Of a stretch of DNA of 22,266 nucleotides, positions 12,223 to 20,595 are shown one piece after another. The first letter of the stretch is position 1. Each line of letters starts with the position of its first letter. The stretch is taken from positions 1 through 22,266 of the IMG/VR virus record IMGVR_UViG_3300026382_000281; one strand, written 5' to 3'. A program made the position numbers and the translations under genes. The notes below the pieces were generated by a model. That model was given only the letters and a program-made list of their open reading frames with translations, ran no database searches and was not told the origin of the DNA. Origin of the DNA: a virus.

Positions 12223-12795
12223 ATGGAATTAGTGTCACAAAATCAGTTAGCACAAAAGCTTGGAGTTAGTAGGCAATATATAAGCAAATTAGTCAAAAAA
12301 GGAGTTTTTGATAACTGCTTTGAGGGTAAAAAATTAAAACTTGATTGTGCAAAAAAAGCATACGAAGAAAATAGAAAAATCTTTGTAAGAGAGACAAAAC
12401 TTGAAAAAGTAAAAAAAGAAGTTATCAAAAAAACTCCTGCTGAGATTAAGCAAGATAAAGAAGTTTTTAATGAACAGAGTGTTGATGAGTTTGCCGAGTT
12501 GCTTTTAGATGTTGATAAACCTGCTTTAAAAGTTGCGATTATTAAAGAGTATTGGGCTGGAAAACTTAACGAGTTAAAGTTTTTAAAAGAAAAAGGCAAA
12601 CTGATTGAAAAGGATGAAGTTGAAAGAGAGTTTTATGAAATTGCTTTGATGGTAAAAGAAAAACTTTTAAATATTCCAATGAGAGTTTCAAATGAACTTG
12701 CAGGGAAAAGTGATGAGTTTGAAATAAGGCAGGTTTTAGAAGATGAAATAAAACAAGCACTTGAAGACTTATCAAGGAAGTTAAGAGATGATTAG
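12223..12795 (+). CDS. Terminase small subunit (Nu1-like)
   Basis: Recognises the packaging site and recruits the large subunit. 190 aa with AAAAGGAGCAAA upstream. N-terminal helix-turn-helix NQLAQKLGVSRQYISKLVKK (6-25) as in Nu1, then a charged linker, a long helical region ending YWAGKLNELKFLKEKGK (about 107-125), and a C-terminal part (MRVSNELAGKSDEFEIRQVL) typical of small subunits that pair with GpA-type large subunits. Overlaps the large-subunit gene by 8 nt. Confidence 0.88.
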   Translation: MELVSQNQLAQKLGVSRQYISKLVKKGVFDNCFEGKKLKLDCAKKAYEENRKIFVRETKLEKVKKEVIKKTPAEIKQDKEVFNEQSVDEFAELLLDVDKPALKVAIIKEYWAGKLNELKFLKEKGKLIEKDEVEREFYEIALMVKEKLLNIPMRVSNELAGKSDEFEIRQVLEDEIKQALEDLSRKLRDD

Positions 12796-14587
12796 AGAAA
12801 TTTTTGCCGAGGCTCTTTTACCTCCTCCAAAAGAGAGCATAAGCAAGTGGGCTGATAAGTATCGTGTGCTTCCAAGTAAAGGTAGTGCAGAACCAGGCAG
12901 ATGGAGAACAAGTAAAACGCCATATCTTAAAGAAATTATGGATGTTTTAAGCCCTATGGATGATACAAAAGAGGTTGTTTTTATGAAAGCTACCCAAATC
13001 GGTGGAACGGAGGTTGGAAACAACGTAATTTTTTACTATATGGACTATTATCCATGTCCAATGCTTCAAATCTTGCATACAGAAGACATTGCAAAAACTC
13101 ATATGAAAGATAAGCTCATTCCTTCAATTAAGGCAATGGATAAATTAAAAGATAAAGTAATATGGGCAAAAAGTAATCAAGGCGGAACTACAAGAACCGA
13201 AATTCAATTTAAAGGAGGAAGTTTAAAACTTGGATGGGCTCAAACTCCTTCAACTTTTGCGTCTATGAGTAGAAGAGTTGTAATTTGCGATGATGTTGAT
13301 AGGTGGAAAGATGACGTAGGGAATGAAGGAAATCCAGTTGCTCTTGCAAAAAGAAGAGCGGCTGCATTTAGAAACAAAAAAATCTTTATCAACTCTTCAC
13401 CTACCATTAAAGGAGACAGCTTGATTGAAGAAGAATTTAACGAAACTGACCAAAGGCATTATTTCGTGCCTTGTCCTGAATGCGGAGAGTATGTAAGGTT
13501 TGAAAAAGAGCATTTTGTTTATGACTTTGATGAAGCAAGAGGTGAGCTTACAAGTGATGTATTGTTTTGCTGTCCAAAATGCGGAAGTTTGATTGATGAG
13601 AGTAAAAAGATGGAAATGATGCAAAAAGGCAAGTGGATACCGCTTAATCCTAAAAGCTCTAAAAAAGGTTATAGACTTCCTGCGTTTTATTCTCCTTGGT
13701 TTAGCTGGAGAGAGGCTTTTAGCGAGTATGTAAAAGCTTTAAAAAAAGAAAAAGAAGGTAAGTTTGATTTTATGAAGACTTGGGTTAATACGATTGAAGC
13801 AAGACCTTATGAGAATAAATTTGAAGTGAGTGAACTACAGATAAAAGTCGAGGATTTGCTAAAAAGAAAAGAGCCTTATCCTGCCGAAGTTCCTGAGAAA
13901 GTAAAAGTTTTAACCGCAGGAGTAGATACGCAAGATAACCGTTTTGAGATTGAGGTTGTCGGTTGGGGCGAGGGGCTTGAAAGCTGGAGTATTGATTATA
14001 AGATTATTTATGGCGATCCTGCTGATATAAAAACACAAAAAGAGCTTGATGAATATTTAAGAAGCGTATTTAAACACGAAAGTGGTAATTATATGAGAAT
14101 AGTTGCTGCTGCAATAGATACGGGAGGACATAAAACGCAGGCGATGTATGAATTTTGCAAAAAAAGATTTTTAAGAGGAATTTTTGCAATAAAAGGTAGC
14201 AATAAAGCCGATGCGCCTATTACTACAAAAAGATTTAGCATTAAAAACAAAGGGAATGTTCCGCTTTTTCAAATCGGGGTAAATGCTGCGAAAGACGAAA
14301 TTTATGCTGCTCTTGAAGTGGAAACTCCCGGACCTCTTTATTGTCACTGGCCTGATAAAGAAATTTATGATGAAGAGTATTTTAAGCAGTTTTTAGCTGA
14401 AAAAAGAGTTAATGGTAAATGGGTAAAAAGAGGAAGGGCAAGAAACGAAGCACTTGATGTTAGAGTGTATGCAAGAGCTGCACTTGCAATTAGAGACCCT
14501 GATTTAAGCAGATACTATTTTGACAAATCCGCAAAAGAGAATAAAACGAAAAAACGCTCAAGAATTTTAAACAAAGGAGTAAAATGA
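12788..14587 (+). CDS. Terminase large subunit (GpA family)
   Basis: Packaging ATPase and DNA nuclease (PF05876 type). 599 aa. ATPase: KATQIGGTEVGN (67-78) as Walker A-like motif and VVICDDVD (164-171) as Walker B. Zinc-binding pairs: CPEC (229-232) and CPKC (262-265). Nuclease: GVDTQDNRFE with D380 and AIDTGG with D444. Characteristic early SKWADKYRVLP and GRWRTSKTPYLKEIM blocks are present. Length is close to lambda gpA (641 aa). Lambda-like GpA enzymes make staggered cuts at cos, supporting a cos packaging mode. Confidence 0.95.
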   Translation: MIREIFAEALLPPPKESISKWADKYRVLPSKGSAEPGRWRTSKTPYLKEIMDVLSPMDDTKEVVFMKATQIGGTEVGNNVIFYYMDYYPCPMLQILHTEDIAKTHMKDKLIPSIKAMDKLKDKVIWAKSNQGGTTRTEIQFKGGSLKLGWAQTPSTFASMSRRVVICDDVDRWKDDVGNEGNPVALAKRRAAAFRNKKIFINSSPTIKGDSLIEEEFNETDQRHYFVPCPECGEYVRFEKEHFVYDFDEARGELTSDVLFCCPKCGSLIDESKKMEMMQKGKWIPLNPKSSKKGYRLPAFYSPWFSWREAFSEYVKALKKEKEGKFDFMKTWVNTIEARPYENKFEVSELQIKVEDLLKRKEPYPAEVPEKVKVLTAGVDTQDNRFEIEVVGWGEGLESWSIDYKIIYGDPADIKTQKELDEYLRSVFKHESGNYMRIVAAAIDTGGHKTQAMYEFCKKRFLRGIFAIKGSNKADAPITTKRFSIKNKGNVPLFQIGVNAAKDEIYAALEVETPGPLYCHWPDKEIYDEEYFKQFLAEKRVNGKWVKRGRARNEALDVRVYARAALAIRDPDLSRYYFDKSAKENKTKKRSRILNKGVK

Positions 14588-14757
14588 AAAAGAAAATGCC
14601 TACGACTCAAATAAGACCGAGTGTAACTATTGAAACTGCTATGGTTTTGGAGATTTTAGCTAAAAAAGAAAAAAAGCCTCTTGGTGTGGTGTTAGAAGAG
14701 ATGTTAAAAGAAAGTAAAAAGTTTATTGGAATTAAAGAGAAGATTTATGAGGTTTGA
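14584..14757 (+). CDS. Ribbon-helix-helix-like small protein
   Basis: 57 aa, overlapping the terminase stop in ATGA style with AAAGGAG upstream. RPSVTIETAMVLEILAKKEK followed by KPLGVVLEEMLKESKKF fits a CopG/Arc-type ribbon-helix-helix: one strand then two helices. Possibly a late-gene regulator or an antitoxin-like orphan. Its 3' end overlaps, tail to tail by 13 nt, the minus-strand broken gene. It holds the place of gpW in lambda but does not look like gpW. Confidence 0.65.
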   Translation: MKKKMPTTQIRPSVTIETAMVLEILAKKEKKPLGVVLEEMLKESKKFIGIKEKIYEV

Positions 14758-15375
14758 AGTTTCTTTATTTTTTCTATAAATTTGTTCCAATTAATTGGAA
14801 ATTGTTCAAAATAAGAAACTAGCTTTTCAGTCAAAAGCTTGACATTTTGTCTTTGTTGACTTATTTCCTTTTCAAAATTGTTTATTTCTTGATTTATTTC
14901 TAAAAGTATTTTAATTCTTGTAAAAAAAATAAAATGTTTTCCTGGCTTAATCCTATAAAATCCACCAAGTCCACTAATATTTTTCTCATCATCATACTCA
15001 AACGGAAAAATTTGAGCTTTATTTAAAATATTGTGTATATCTTTTTCTGTAAGTGCCTTTTGAAAATGTGTTTTTATTATCTATTGTTACATATTCAGTA
15101 TAAAAGGTATTAAGAAATAAAGAGCTTTTTTCAATTGAACCGATAATTTCTGTTAATATTTGTTCTTGTTTATTTTTTAGTTCATTTATATGTTTTATCT
15201 TGTTCAAATATTCATTAATATTCTGTAATGATGGTATAAGCTCTAAAAAAGTCATTCCTAAAAGGTCTTTTTCAATAGGTGTAAAAATATTATCTTCTTT
15301 ATGTAATTGTTCAATATCTGCTTCTCTTTTTGGTTTTAAAAAATTATATAGATTAATATAATATTGAAGATTCAT
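14745..15375 (-). pseudogene. Frameshifted minus-strand moron gene
   Basis: An ATG at 15375 behind AAGGAGCAGAA opens a frame of 118 codons that stops at 15019. From about 15075 the reading continues in the next frame for 108 more codons (THFQKALTEKDIHNIL to KIKKLQTS) to a stop at 14745. The switch is at a run of five A (15071-15075, minus strand); four A would restore one protein of 209 aa. It is helical and charged, with coiled-coil stretches (QEINNFEKEISQQRQ), family unknown. It opposes the late operon, as morons do. The shift may be a real mutation, a programmed slip or a sequencing error. Confidence 0.72.
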
Positions 15376-15386
15376 TTCTGCTCCTT

Positions 15387-15439
15387 AATATCGCCAAATT
15401 TCACTCCCTTACATTTTATCAAATTTTCTTTACACTTAC
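15387..15439 (+). promoter_or_regulatory. Two-block late element, copy A
   Basis: Block 1 (15387-15412) starts AATATCGCCAAATTTC and ends ACTCCCTTAC; block 2 (15429-15439) is TTTACACTTAC. Both recur with the same 16-nt spacer at 20520-20572. TACACT could act as a -10 box, about 20 nt before the GTG of the connector gene. On the minus strand the same DNA is the 5' region of the moron. Candidate phage late promoter. Confidence 0.5.
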
Positions 15440-15455
15440 GATAAAAAGGATTATT

Positions 15456-15689
15456 GTGGCCGCTTGGAGTTTAGATGAAGCAAAGCAGTATTTAAAAGAA
15501 GCGCTTGAAGCAAGAAGCAGGATTTTAAGAGCGCAGGAATACGGTATTGGCGATAAAAAAACAAAAAGGGCTGAATTAGAGCAGATAAACGCTGATATTG
15601 CTTTTTGGAGAAAAGAGGTTGAGAGACTTGAAAAAATTGCAAGCGGCAAAAAAGGGTTAAATGTTGGATATGGTGTTTTTAAAGGGTAA
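15456..15689 (+). CDS. Head-tail connector, gpW/DUF6148-like
   Basis: 77 aa, GTG start with AAAAAGGA 5-6 nt upstream. WSLDEAKQYLKEALEARSRI, QEYGIGDKKTKRAELEQIN and DIAFWRKEVERLE match the helix-strand-helix layout of gpW-like connector proteins (DUF6148 type). Sits between terminase and portal as gpW does in lambda. It would complete the head before tail attachment. Confidence 0.75.
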   Translation: MAAWSLDEAKQYLKEALEARSRILRAQEYGIGDKKTKRAELEQINADIAFWRKEVERLEKIASGKKGLNVGYGVFKG

Positions 15690-15730
15690 AAAAATTATGT
15701 TAATTAAATTTATTAATAAAAAGGCAAAAA

Positions 15731-17206
15731 TTGGTTAAACCGTCTTTACTTGATAAGGCTATTGCTATTTTTTCGCCTGAGAGAGCTGTGAAAAGACTTA
15801 AAGCAAAAACTGCTTTTGAGTATTATGCAAGAAGCTATGAGGGAGCTTCTACCGAAAAAAAATCTCTTAAATATTGGAGAGGAACTTTAAAGAGTGCGGA
15901 TAGAGACGACCTGCCTTCTTTAAAACTCCTTAGAGCAAGAAGTAGAGATCTTTTTAGGAACGACCCTGTTGTAATTGGAGCAATTGAGACAAATCTTGAC
16001 AGTGTTGTGGGTGCCGGGCTTAGAGTCCAAAGTCAGATTGATTTTGAGTATCTTGGGATGAATGAAGATGAAGCGAGTGAGTGGGAAAATAAAGCTGAGA
16101 GAATTTTTAACAACTGGGCAAAAAGCGTAAATGCCGATGCGAGCAGGCAAAAGAACTTTTACGAACTACAAGCCGTAGCACTTGCTAGTGCATTGCTAAG
16201 TGGAGACGTTTTTGCGATAACTCCTGCAATAAAAAGAGAATTTTGGCCGTTTGAGACTGCTATTAGTCTTATTGAAGCCGATAGAGTGTGTAATGAAAAT
16301 TTTGTTCCTGACAGCAATGAACTTGCTGGAGGAATTAGAGTAAATGAATACGGAGAGCCTGTCGAATATCATATTTTAAAAACTCATCCGGGCGGATATA
16401 ACTTAAATTTGGAGTGGATTAAATTCCCCGCTTGGGGAGAGAGCGGCAGAAGGCTTGTAATACATCTATTTAAGCAGACTAGACCCGGACAACGAAGAGG
16501 AATACCTTATCTTGCGCCCGTAATTAAACACCTTAAACTTCTTGGAGACTACACAGAAGCTGAGCTTACCGCAGCACTTATAAGCGGACTTTTTACCGTA
16601 TTTTTAAAAAATGAAAATCCAGATGCCGAGCCTTTTGAAGATGAAGAACTAAAGCTTGGACCAGGTGCGATTGTAGCACTTAATCCTATGGAAGATATAG
16701 CAGTTGCCGACCCGAAACGCCCAAATAGCGCATATGATGCTTTTGTAAAAGGGATTTTAGAACAAATCGGAGTTGGATTAAATATTCCTTATGAAATTTT
16801 AATGAAGCATTTTACCTCTTCTTATACTGCGGCAAGAGCAAGTTTTTTAGAAGCTTGGAGAGCGTTTAAGACAAGAAGGGCTTGGTTTGTTAATGGCTTT
16901 TGTCAGCCTATTTACGAACTGGTTATTACAGAAGCGGTATTAAAAGGCTATTTGGAAGCTCCCGGATTTTTAGAAGACCCGTTTGTTAGAGCGGCTTATT
17001 TAAAAACAACTTGGTATGGTCCTACGCCTGGACAAATTAATGAAAAAGTTGAAACAGCAGCTGCAGCGCAAAGAGTAGCGGAAGGATTTTCAACTAGAAC
17101 AAAAGAAGCGGCCGAGATGAACGGAACCGACTTTTTTGAAAATATCAGAAAAGCAAAAAAAGAAAACGAAGCAATGATTAAAGCCGGACTTAAGGAGGAG
17201 AAATGA
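15731..17206 (+). CDS. Portal protein (lambda gpB family)
   Basis: Forms the dodecameric ring through which DNA is packaged and ejected. 491 aa. Start is TTG with AAAAAGG 6 nt before it; no better ATG exists before conserved sequence. ARSRDLFRNDPVVIGAIET (about 66-85), SVVGAGLRVQSQ, QAVALASALLSGDVFA, and GIPYLAPVIKHLK with YTEAELTAALISGLF are typical of the Phage_portal_2 (PF05136) family. The Ala/Glu-rich C-terminus is usual. Overlaps the protease gene by 4 nt. Confidence 0.95.
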   Translation: MVKPSLLDKAIAIFSPERAVKRLKAKTAFEYYARSYEGASTEKKSLKYWRGTLKSADRDDLPSLKLLRARSRDLFRNDPVVIGAIETNLDSVVGAGLRVQSQIDFEYLGMNEDEASEWENKAERIFNNWAKSVNADASRQKNFYELQAVALASALLSGDVFAITPAIKREFWPFETAISLIEADRVCNENFVPDSNELAGGIRVNEYGEPVEYHILKTHPGGYNLNLEWIKFPAWGESGRRLVIHLFKQTRPGQRRGIPYLAPVIKHLKLLGDYTEAELTAALISGLFTVFLKNENPDAEPFEDEELKLGPGAIVALNPMEDIAVADPKRPNSAYDAFVKGILEQIGVGLNIPYEILMKHFTSSYTAARASFLEAWRAFKTRRAWFVNGFCQPIYELVITEAVLKGYLEAPGFLEDPFVRAAYLKTTWYGPTPGQINEKVETAAAAQRVAEGFSTRTKEAAEMNGTDFFENIRKAKKENEAMIKAGLKEEK

Positions 17207-18450
17207 TTAATTTGATTGCAAAACTCTCATCTCAGCCTTGGCTTATGGAGCCAAATTGGATGAGAGTTGCTTTAAATATAGTAAGCAGAAATCCGCCAAC
17301 TCTTGGTTTAAGCGGCGAATTTAAAGAAAAAATCGAAAAAAGGGCTTTAAGCCTTGGGGATGGTAAAAAGCAAGAGCTTAAGTTTGTAGAAAAAAGAGGA
17401 AATATCGGTATTTTAAATATCAGAGGTCCTATTGTTAGATATGGCGGAATGATGGAACTTAGTGCAGATGTTAGAAGCCTTGAGAGTTATGCAAGGGAAT
17501 TTAAAGTCCTTGAAGAAGATCCAAGCGTTGAAGTGATTGTTTTAAATATAGATAGTCCCGGGGGAGAAGCGGCAGGGATTAGTCAATTTGCGACATATAT
17601 TAGAAATTCTCCTAAAAAAGTGGTGGCATATGTGGATGATTTGGCGGCAAGTGCTGCTTATTGGATAGCAAGTGCGGCAAAAGAAATTTACGCATCTCAA
17701 ACGGCATTTGTTGGAAGTATCGGAGTAGTTTTTACTGTAATTGATGATACTGAAAAACTAAGAAAAGAAGGAATTGAAAAGGTTGAAATTGTAAGCGTTC
17801 AATCTCCTAAAAAACGCCCTGACATTAAAAGCGAAGAAGGAGTTAAACAGATTCAAGTCTGGGCAAACGATTTGGCTGATAAATTTATAAAAGCAGTTGC
17901 TGCTTACAGGGGAGTGAGCGTTGATTATGTGCTTAACAATTTTGGAGAGGGCGATTTATTGATAGCCGATAAGGCAAAAGATGTAAAGATGATTGATGGG
18001 ATTATGACGTTTGAGAAGTTAATCAAAACTTTAAATAAAAAAACAAACTATAAAAAAGGAGCAAAAATGGAAGAGAACGTTCAAATTACGGCTGATGTAA
18101 TTAAAGAAAAGCATCCTCAAGTTTATGAAGAGATTTTTCAAGCTGGGGCTGAAGCGGAGAGAGAAAGAATTAAAGCAATTGAAGATTTAGGAGAATTTAA
18201 AGGCTATGAGGATTTAGTTAAAGAACTTAAATTTGATGGAAAAAGCACGGCTGAAATGGTAGAACTTGCTGTATTTAGAGCTGAAAGAGAGAAAAAGGCA
18301 AAAGTTGCTGAAAGTTTTAGCAAAGACGGGGCAAAAGCTGCTGCACTTTTAGCCGAAGCCGGGGTCGGAGCAGTGGTTGCTGATGGGAAAATGAAAGAAA
18401 AATCAAGTCCATATGCAAAAGTGCTTGAAAAATTTATTAAAAGGAGCTAA
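17203..18450 (+). CDS. S49 prohead protease fused to scaffold (gpC-like)
   Basis: Processes portal and scaffold during capsid maturation. 415 aa. S49/SppA-like protease domain about 60-275: ILNIRGPIV, VLNIDSPGGEAAG, VAYVDDLAASAAYWIASAA with nucleophile Ser150, FVGSIGVVF, then a Lys-rich segment (KKRPDIKS, 203-210) likely to hold the catalytic Lys. From 289 to the end is a helical scaffold domain rich in Glu, Lys and Ala that also has its own start (18067). This is the lambda C/Nu3 arrangement; lambda gpC is 439 aa. Confidence 0.94.
   Translation: MINLIAKLSSQPWLMEPNWMRVALNIVSRNPPTLGLSGEFKEKIEKRALSLGDGKKQELKFVEKRGNIGILNIRGPIVRYGGMMELSADVRSLESYAREFKVLEEDPSVEVIVLNIDSPGGEAAGISQFATYIRNSPKKVVAYVDDLAASAAYWIASAAKEIYASQTAFVGSIGVVFTVIDDTEKLRKEGIEKVEIVSVQSPKKRPDIKSEEGVKQIQVWANDLADKFIKAVAAYRGVSVDYVLNNFGEGDLLIADKAKDVKMIDGIMTFEKLIKTLNKKTNYKKGAKMEENVQITADVIKEKHPQVYEEIFQAGAEAERERIKAIEDLGEFKGYEDLVKELKFDGKSTAEMVELAVFRAEREKKAKVAESFSKDGAKAAALLAEAGVGAVVADGKMKEKSSPYAKVLEKFIKRS
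18067..18450 (+). CDS. Nested scaffold protein (Nu3-like), internal start
   Basis: In the frame of the protease, ATG at 18067 is preceded by AAAAAAGGAGCAAAA, an ideal ribosome site that has no purpose inside a coding sequence unless it is used. It would make 127 aa starting MEENVQITADVI, helical and charged throughout, lost from the mature head as in lambda Nu3. It coincides with the end of the protease domain. Confidence 0.72.
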   Translation: MEENVQITADVIKEKHPQVYEEIFQAGAEAERERIKAIEDLGEFKGYEDLVKELKFDGKSTAEMVELAVFRAEREKKAKVAESFSKDGAKAAALLAEAGVGAVVADGKMKEKSSPYAKVLEKFIKRS

Positions 18451-18452
18451 TT

Positions 18453-18779
18453 ATGGGTGTGGTAATTGGAGATACTATTGTTACTGATAGCGGAGTAATT
18501 GAGGCTGGGAGCTATAAAGCCGGTGCAGTGCTTGGAAAAGTTACCGATACGGGGACTTTAAAACTATCTGCTACAAAAGATAGTGAGGGAAAAGCTATTA
18601 CAGACGGAAGCGAAAAACCTTATGCGGTTTTGTTTGAAGATGTAAGCACAGATACAAATAAAAATGTGCCTATTTTGCTTTTTGGCGAAGTTGTAAAAAG
18701 TAAGCTTAGTTTTGGTAACGGATGGGACATTGAAAGCGTTGCAAGAGAGTTAAGAAATATCGGAATTTTTGCAAAGTAA
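18453..18779 (+). CDS. Head decoration protein (gpD-like)
   Basis: Trimeric cement protein stabilising the expanded capsid. 108 aa versus 110 for lambda gpD, with AAAGGAGCTAATT upstream. GSYKAGAVLGKVTDTGTL, SEKPYAVLFEDV, NVPILLFGEVVKSKL and a closing ARELRNIGIF follow the HDPD (PF02924) pattern. Lies between scaffold and capsid genes, as in lambda. Confidence 0.92.
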   Translation: MGVVIGDTIVTDSGVIEAGSYKAGAVLGKVTDTGTLKLSATKDSEGKAITDGSEKPYAVLFEDVSTDTNKNVPILLFGEVVKSKLSFGNGWDIESVARELRNIGIFAK

Positions 18780-18789
18780 GGAGGAATGA

Positions 18790-19818
18790 ATGGAAGAGTT
18801 AGTAAGTTTGTTTGAAACAAGGGAATTAATAGCGGTTGCAAATCAAGTTCCGACTGCCGGGACATTTTTGCAAGATACTTTTTTTGGTAAAGAAGAGGTG
18901 GCGCCAAGTGAATATGTTGATATTGTTGTAAGAAAAGGTAAAAGAACGTTAGCGCCTTTTGTATCGCCTAAAGTGCAGGGAAAAATCGTAAACACTTCTA
19001 CACAAAGCGTTAGAAGCTATAAACCTGCATATATTAAAGAAAAATGGGTTACTGAAGCTACTGATATTATCGGAAAAAGCAATAACGTTTTCTATGCCGA
19101 AAACAAATCCATTGCCGAAGTTGTAGCCGAAAAGGTAGCAAGAGAAACACAGGAACACAAAGAAAATCTTGTAAGAAGAATTGAATGGATGGCGGCTCAG
19201 GTGCTTACTACCGGTAAAGTTGAAGTGAAAGGTGATGGAGTTGAAGAGGTAATTGATTTTGGATTTGATGCAAATCAGTTTGTAGTTCTTACTGATAACA
19301 CTTGGGATAGCAATGACGTTGACCCGATTGCAATGATGAGAGAGTGGAGAAGAGAGAGGGTAAAAGCCGGTGGAATTGCTCCTAATGTAGCAGTATTTGG
19401 TAGCGATGCGATTGATGCGTTTATTAGCAACGCAAAAGTTCAAAAAGCTCTTGATTTAAGAAGAGTTGATAGGGGTATGATTGATCCTGAATTACTTCCT
19501 GATGGTGTGACTTATTGGGGATATATTCCTGAAATTGCTACTGATATTTATAGTTACGATGAGTGGTATATCGACCCAGAGAGTGGGGAAGAGAAAGAAA
19601 TGGTAGATAGCAAAGGCGTAATTTATGGAAGCACTAAAACACAGGCAAAAAGGGTTTACGGAGCTATTAAAGACTTACAAGCGCTTACCGCTACTAAATT
19701 TTTCTTGAAATCTTGGGAAGTAGAAGACCCAAGCGTTAGATTTATGCTAATGCAGAGTGCACCTCTTGTAGTGCCTGTAGAAGTTGATGCGTTTATGTTT
19801 GCAAAAGTGCTTGCATAA
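18790..19818 (+). CDS. Major capsid protein (lambda gpE family)
   Basis: Main shell protein. 342 aa versus 341 for lambda gpE, PF03864 type, with AAGGAGGAATGA before the ATG. FLQDTFFGKEEVAPSEYVDI near the N-terminus, VDIVVRKGKRTLAPFVSPK, YIKEKWVTEATDI, FGSDAIDAFISNAKVQ, then LPDGVTYWGYIPEIATDIY and APLVVPVEVDAFMFAKV at the end are family landmarks. No delta-domain is evident at the N-terminus, in keeping with a separate scaffold. Confidence 0.95.
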   Translation: MEELVSLFETRELIAVANQVPTAGTFLQDTFFGKEEVAPSEYVDIVVRKGKRTLAPFVSPKVQGKIVNTSTQSVRSYKPAYIKEKWVTEATDIIGKSNNVFYAENKSIAEVVAEKVARETQEHKENLVRRIEWMAAQVLTTGKVEVKGDGVEEVIDFGFDANQFVVLTDNTWDSNDVDPIAMMREWRRERVKAGGIAPNVAVFGSDAIDAFISNAKVQKALDLRRVDRGMIDPELLPDGVTYWGYIPEIATDIYSYDEWYIDPESGEEKEMVDSKGVIYGSTKTQAKRVYGAIKDLQALTATKFFLKSWEVEDPSVRFMLMQSAPLVVPVEVDAFMFAKVLA

Positions 19819-19836
19819 AACTTTTAAGGAAAGGAA

Positions 19837-20208
19837 ATGAAACAAATTAAACTAAAAGCTATAATAAGAATTTCTACTAGCAGAGGCAGTTTCTCTGCTG
19901 GGGAAACTTTTGAAATTGCAGAAGATATTGCAAAAAAACTTATTAAAGCCGGTTATGCCAAAATGATAGAGCCTCTAAGCGTTACTCAAACAAGTGAAGG
20001 CAGTGTGGAAATTAAGCCTGAAAAAGAGCTTGGGAAATTAAAAGTAGAAGAGCTAAAAGAGCTTGCTGAAGCTCTTGGATTTGATGCGGGGGATTTGAAA
20101 AAAGCTGATTTGATTAAAAAAATTATTGAAGAAGCAAAAAAAGAAGATGCTTTTAGCGGTATTCTTGAGATGAAAGCGGATGAGATAAGGGCGTATCTCG
20201 GTGAATAA
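19837..20208 (+). CDS. Small protein in FI position with HeH/SAP-like domain
   Basis: 123 aa with AAGGAAAGGAA upstream. N-terminal beta-rich part (KAIIRISTSRGSFSAGETF and EDIAKKLIKAGYAKMIEP), a linker, then a helix-extension-helix/SAP-like motif LKVEELKELAEALGFDAGDLKKADLIKKI (75-100). It holds the place of lambda gpFI, which stimulates DNA packaging, but the N-terminal part resembles DUF7210-like phage proteins. The SAP-like domain suggests contact with DNA or terminase. Confidence 0.65.
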   Translation: MKQIKLKAIIRISTSRGSFSAGETFEIAEDIAKKLIKAGYAKMIEPLSVTQTSEGSVEIKPEKELGKLKVEELKELAEALGFDAGDLKKADLIKKIIEEAKKEDAFSGILEMKADEIRAYLGE

Positions 20209-20521
20209 GTTTTATGAAGATTTAAAAGCGGATATTGATGAAGTTTTTTTCGAAGAGTTTGCAATTCCTGCAACTCTTCTTTGCGATTATGCGACTAAAG
20301 ACACGAAAATAATATTTAATTTAGACCCTGAACTTATTTTTAACAATGAGTTCTCTACAAAAGCAATTTTTATCTACATTAAGAAAGATGATTTAATTTG
20401 TGATAAGCCTAAAATCAAATGTGAATTTGGAGAATTTTCTACACTTTACAAAGAAGATGATGGAAGCGGGATTGTAAAAGTTTATGTAAGCAGAGATGAA
20501 GTAAAAAAAGTTTCTATTTAA
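20201..20521 (+). CDS. Head-tail joining protein (gpFII-like)
   Basis: 106 aa, GTG start at 20201 overlapping the upstream gene by 8 nt; no in-frame ATG serves. Pattern of FII/Gifsy-2-type joining proteins: an N-terminal helix (FYEDLKADIDEVFFEEF), IPATLLC strand, NLDPELIFNNEFSTKAIFIY, IKKDDL and a final YKEDDGSGIVKVYVSRD. Expected to sit at the portal exit and receive the tail. Family match is by pattern, not by strong identity. Confidence 0.65.
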   Translation: MNKFYEDLKADIDEVFFEEFAIPATLLCDYATKDTKIIFNLDPELIFNNEFSTKAIFIYIKKDDLICDKPKIKCEFGEFSTLYKEDDGSGIVKVYVSRDEVKKVSI

Positions 20522-20572
20522 TATCACCAAATTTTACTCCCTTACTTTTTTTTTCTAATTTTTTATACTTAT
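20520..20572 (+). promoter_or_regulatory. Two-block late element, copy B
   Basis: Block 1 (20520-20545) matches copy A in 24 of 26 positions; block 2 (20562-20572), TTTATACTTAT, matches in 9 of 11, with an identical 16-nt spacer that itself is not conserved. TATACT is a plausible -10 box, 24 nt before the tail terminator start. It begins within the stop codon of the joining protein gene and fills the only sizeable gap among the late genes here. Confidence 0.5.
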
Positions 20573-20595
20573 CAAAACTTTTAAGGATGGGAAAT

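Noticed and set aside
15697-15738. 13-aa frame between the connector and portal genes
   Set aside because: No separate ribosome site and it overlaps the portal start; chance open frame in AT-rich DNA.
18949-19443. 164-codon minus-strand frame inside the capsid gene
   Set aside because: Opposite a clear gpE-family capsid gene; composition is that of a shadow frame and no ribosome site precedes it.
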